Part shown: piece after piece, positions 61,181 through 64,000 of the stretch | Layout of the letters: each line of letters begins with the position of its first letter | How positions within the stretch are numbered: the first letter of the stretch is position 1 | Position numbers and translations under genes: made by a program | DNA from: Linepithema humile | Lineage: Eukaryota; Arthropoda; Insecta; Hymenoptera; Formicidae | Direction: 5' to 3' | Length of the DNA stretch: 64,000 nt | NCBI RefSeq assembly: GCF_040581485.1 | Contig: NC_090129.1 | Coordinates: 33,342,764-33,406,763 of the forward strand | The notes under the pieces: generated by a model | Databases searched by the model: none | Seen by the model: only the letters and a program-made list of their open reading frames with translations | What the model was told of the DNA's origin: nothing

Positions 61181-64000
61181 AAGTGCAAACACGAAATATT
61201 TTCAGAGATAATAATTTAGAAAATACAGAAATAAATAAATATTTTCCAAAATGCTTTAGTCTTATATTTTTCACTTTCAATAGCCATATTTTGCAAACTT
61301 GAATTGGAAAAATATTATTCCTTCATAAACTATTGCGTTTCAAATTTTATAGCATTGTAGCATTTTAAAACTGGCTTTTATTGCTATCAGTTTTATTATA
61401 ACATTTTTAACATTGCTAATATTGCGTGCACAAATGTGTGTTTTATCGTGCTTTTTGTTTACTGCCATTCTTTGTAATAACACGATTAAGATATTAATAA
61501 TATTCAGTATTGCCATCATGATATAACCAAGTAAAAAAAGACTTTTTTCACTCACACAATTAAATATTGATAAAATATTAATAAAGTAGCCAGTGTGTTA
61601 ACTTTTAACAAAAACAATCTTGATATTATGTGGTATATATTTTTAAAAAATGTTTAATAACTCTCTGGAAAGCGCTGTTGTAGAAAAGAACGATTTCCAT
61701 AGAAACTTTCACACGAGATTGGCGAAACAGACAAAACACGTGATTAAAAACTATTTCTCTCCAAGAGTTGACAAGTTTATAAATACTGCAAAATTTTGAT
61801 CGTAAAAATATTGAACAATTGTACCAAAAAATATTGGAGAACCAATTCTAGATTTGACGCTCCACGTTTATAGATCTATAAAAATCTTTTTCAATATATG
61901 TAGCTTTTGTTAATTTATTGCAGCCTAATTTTATTTTATATTTTTGTTGTTTCACATCTTTAGTCTACAATTCCCGCTTGGCTCAGTGCCAACGTTTCCT
62001 GATAATCCTCGAATGGCTATTATCCCGAACTTGCGTCATAGTAATAGCTCTGAATTCTCGGAGTTTTAAATTCTAGATCTTACCTTGAATCGTTGGCACG
62101 CGCCAGTATGCGAATTTGGAAAATTCCACGATGTAACTACGAATTGTCGTGTTTCCTCCTCCCACCTTGCGAAACTTCATTATAAGTTCGTAAGCGGTCG
62201 CGATGAAAGATGCGATGGTTCATATGATGACCGTTTGCGTTCGATGACCGTCTTTAAGTCTGTTCAGGCGAAGAAAATGAAGAAAATCACTGAATTCGAT
62301 ATCGCTGACCTTGCCGTCTGACGAAGCGCATTTTCTGACAAAGTGGCACAATTGACATCCATTAGACTCTGTCGCGTGGCATTACGAAAATCGAATTACT
62401 TTGGAATAACAATCACTCTGCAGCCTAGCATAATTATATTAAGGAAACATATATATTTCTTTTAGATTTTCTAGTTCTTTTAACTTTTTCGAAATTTTTT
62501 CCTTTTTCTTTTCTCAATAACGAGTCATACATATCTAAAGACTTATATGTTCCGACACAAAATAAAATATTTGTTTATCTAATAAAATATTTGTAATCTT
62601 ACCTTAATACTTTTATATTTAAAATTAAAGCACCATCAAAGAAGATTAACTTCATTTTTTTGTTTTATTAAAAAAATACAATTACATGCAGGTCTATCGA
62701 TGCATCTGCAAAAAAAGAAAATCAAATCGTTAATTCTTTTAATAAATAAAAAAAGTTTTTAATAAAAAAATTATGTGTTGCAAAAGAATTGAAAGAAACC
62801 TGTTCTTTAACGGCGGAGTTATTTCGGATGAATTAATATTTAGCAATATAAAATCGATATAATCAAAGGTTCAGTCATAATTTTGTGACGTGCGACATCA
62901 TCATCGCGTCGCATAGTTGACGTCCCCGTTACGTCGCCAGCGGTATACGCGTGCGTGTAAGTTGCGTGAACGCGAGTGAATAGACGAAAGATATAGGAGA
63001 AGGAGAGGAAAGGATAGAAAAAGAGAAAGAAAGATAGAGAATCGAAGAGAGATGGAGATGGCACTTCGTGATTTTACTCGCGCGCTTGTGGTATTGGGTG
63101 TGGAGTTGTATGCGCATCGGCTGGTACGGACAGGTACCAAATGCCACAAGGTCAAAACTTACAGCGTAGAGCCTGGTGCACGATTCCCCTCTCTTTCGAC
63201 CTGGAGAACTTCAAGGACTCCCGCGATAAGAGAGAGAGAAGAAGAGGGAGATATTTCGCGATGTCGCGTCGCATCGTCGTAATGAAATTGACGCATTTCT
63301 CCATATTATAAATCAATAACTTCCGCAATTTTCATTGTAATACTGCATGAATTTTTACACTGCGCTGATATTTTGAAGGCTAAAAAAAGATGACAAAATT
63401 ATTGGTTTAATTGATGGACTATTAATGACTTATTGTTGACTTAAATGTAAAAAATAATTTATTTTTAACATGACATAATATGGTATAATTGATTTAATTG
63501 TTAATTAATACGTTTTTTTTTAATAGAAAATCTAAAAAAAAAAATTTGATTTTATATTATTTGCATTAATTTGAAAACTTTTGTAATATAACATATTTAA
63601 ACAATTATCACATCATTTATTAATAATTAGATATTCAACATTTATTTTACTAAATTGTGATCGGAAAAAGCTAATTTATTTGAACTAACATAAATAAAAT
63701 ACTTATAAGTAATTAAAAATTATTATTTTGTGGGAGACGATTGAAGAGTTTAATAATATACTGGCATCATGGGAAAGTAATATCGACGCCAGGTAGACAT
63801 GATGTCAGGAGATTTTAATGCCGGGTCATTATAGCCGGCGTTATTTCTATAGGATGCGTAACACCTTTGTCGCATATCCCATACAGCGCAAAATTGGGCA
63901 GTTATATTGTAACAATGTTGTAATATTACACATTGTAATATAATACAGCAAAAATATGGAACAGAAACATTTGGTCAAATTTGCTGTAAATCTGCTAATA
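61181..64000. other. Intergenic DNA at the right edge
   Basis: Mostly AT-rich with no gene I can support. 62885-63290 is GC-richer with GA-rich runs, and could be the promoter or first exon of a neighbouring gene, but no coding similarity is visible. Near the edge, 63814-63842 can pair (AATGCCGGG with CCGGCGTT), and 63900-63945 is rich in GTAATATTAC-type palindromes. Confidence 0.45.

Noticed and set aside
62840..63282. Overlapping 70-85 codon frames near the right edge
   Set aside because: Low-complexity, GA/CT-rich; neither strand shows a recognisable domain or start context. Kept only as a GC-richer patch.

Overview
The window is animal nuclear DNA with spliced genes, AT-rich non-coding sequence and GC-richer exons. 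Its protein set (tectonic-complex protein TMEM231, a UBE2Q-like E2, an SLC7 amino-acid transporter and megalin) and its intron style fit an insect. A hymenopteran, probably an ant, is my best guess, but the sequence alone does not prove it. I saw no bacterial genes, CRISPR arrays, rRNA or tRNA genes.

Layout. 97-834 (+) holds the last three coding exons of TMEM231. 1741-3093 (+) is a complete three-exon UBE2QL1-type ubiquitin-conjugating enzyme. 5939-13504 (-) is a complete eight-exon, 490-residue SLC7 light-chain transporter of the LAT/y+LAT group, convergent with the E2 gene. 13.5-21.6 kb is mostly empty and AT-rich. It contains one 1,687-bp Tc1-like transposon (15065-16751) with two 389-bp terminal inverted repeats, a third inverted copy of part of the repeat, and a transposase cut off after its first catalytic Asp. 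21614-60707 (-) is a full megalin (LRP2, fly mgl) gene. I could join 29 coding exons, all in phase, into a 4,624-residue receptor: signal region, LDL-receptor class A repeats in clusters of 6, 8, 10 and 11, eight YWTD propellers with EGF modules, one membrane segment, and a tail with an NPMY endocytic motif. The right 3 kb holds the megalin promoter region and nothing else I can name.

How they relate. The genes are independent, not an operon-like system. Megalin is an apical endocytic receptor, the transporter moves amino acids as the light chain of a CD98-type dimer, TMEM231 belongs to the ciliary transition zone, and the E2 acts in ubiquitin transfer.

The least ordinary parts are the snap-back structure of the Tc1-like copy, a GC-rich retroelement-like block in megalin intron 6, and several GC-rich islands in the 14-kb first megalin intron, one of which could encode a signal peptide followed by a good splice donor. 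I found no convincing new biological system. Splice sites were inferred by eye from GT/AG signals, reading phase and protein-family continuity.
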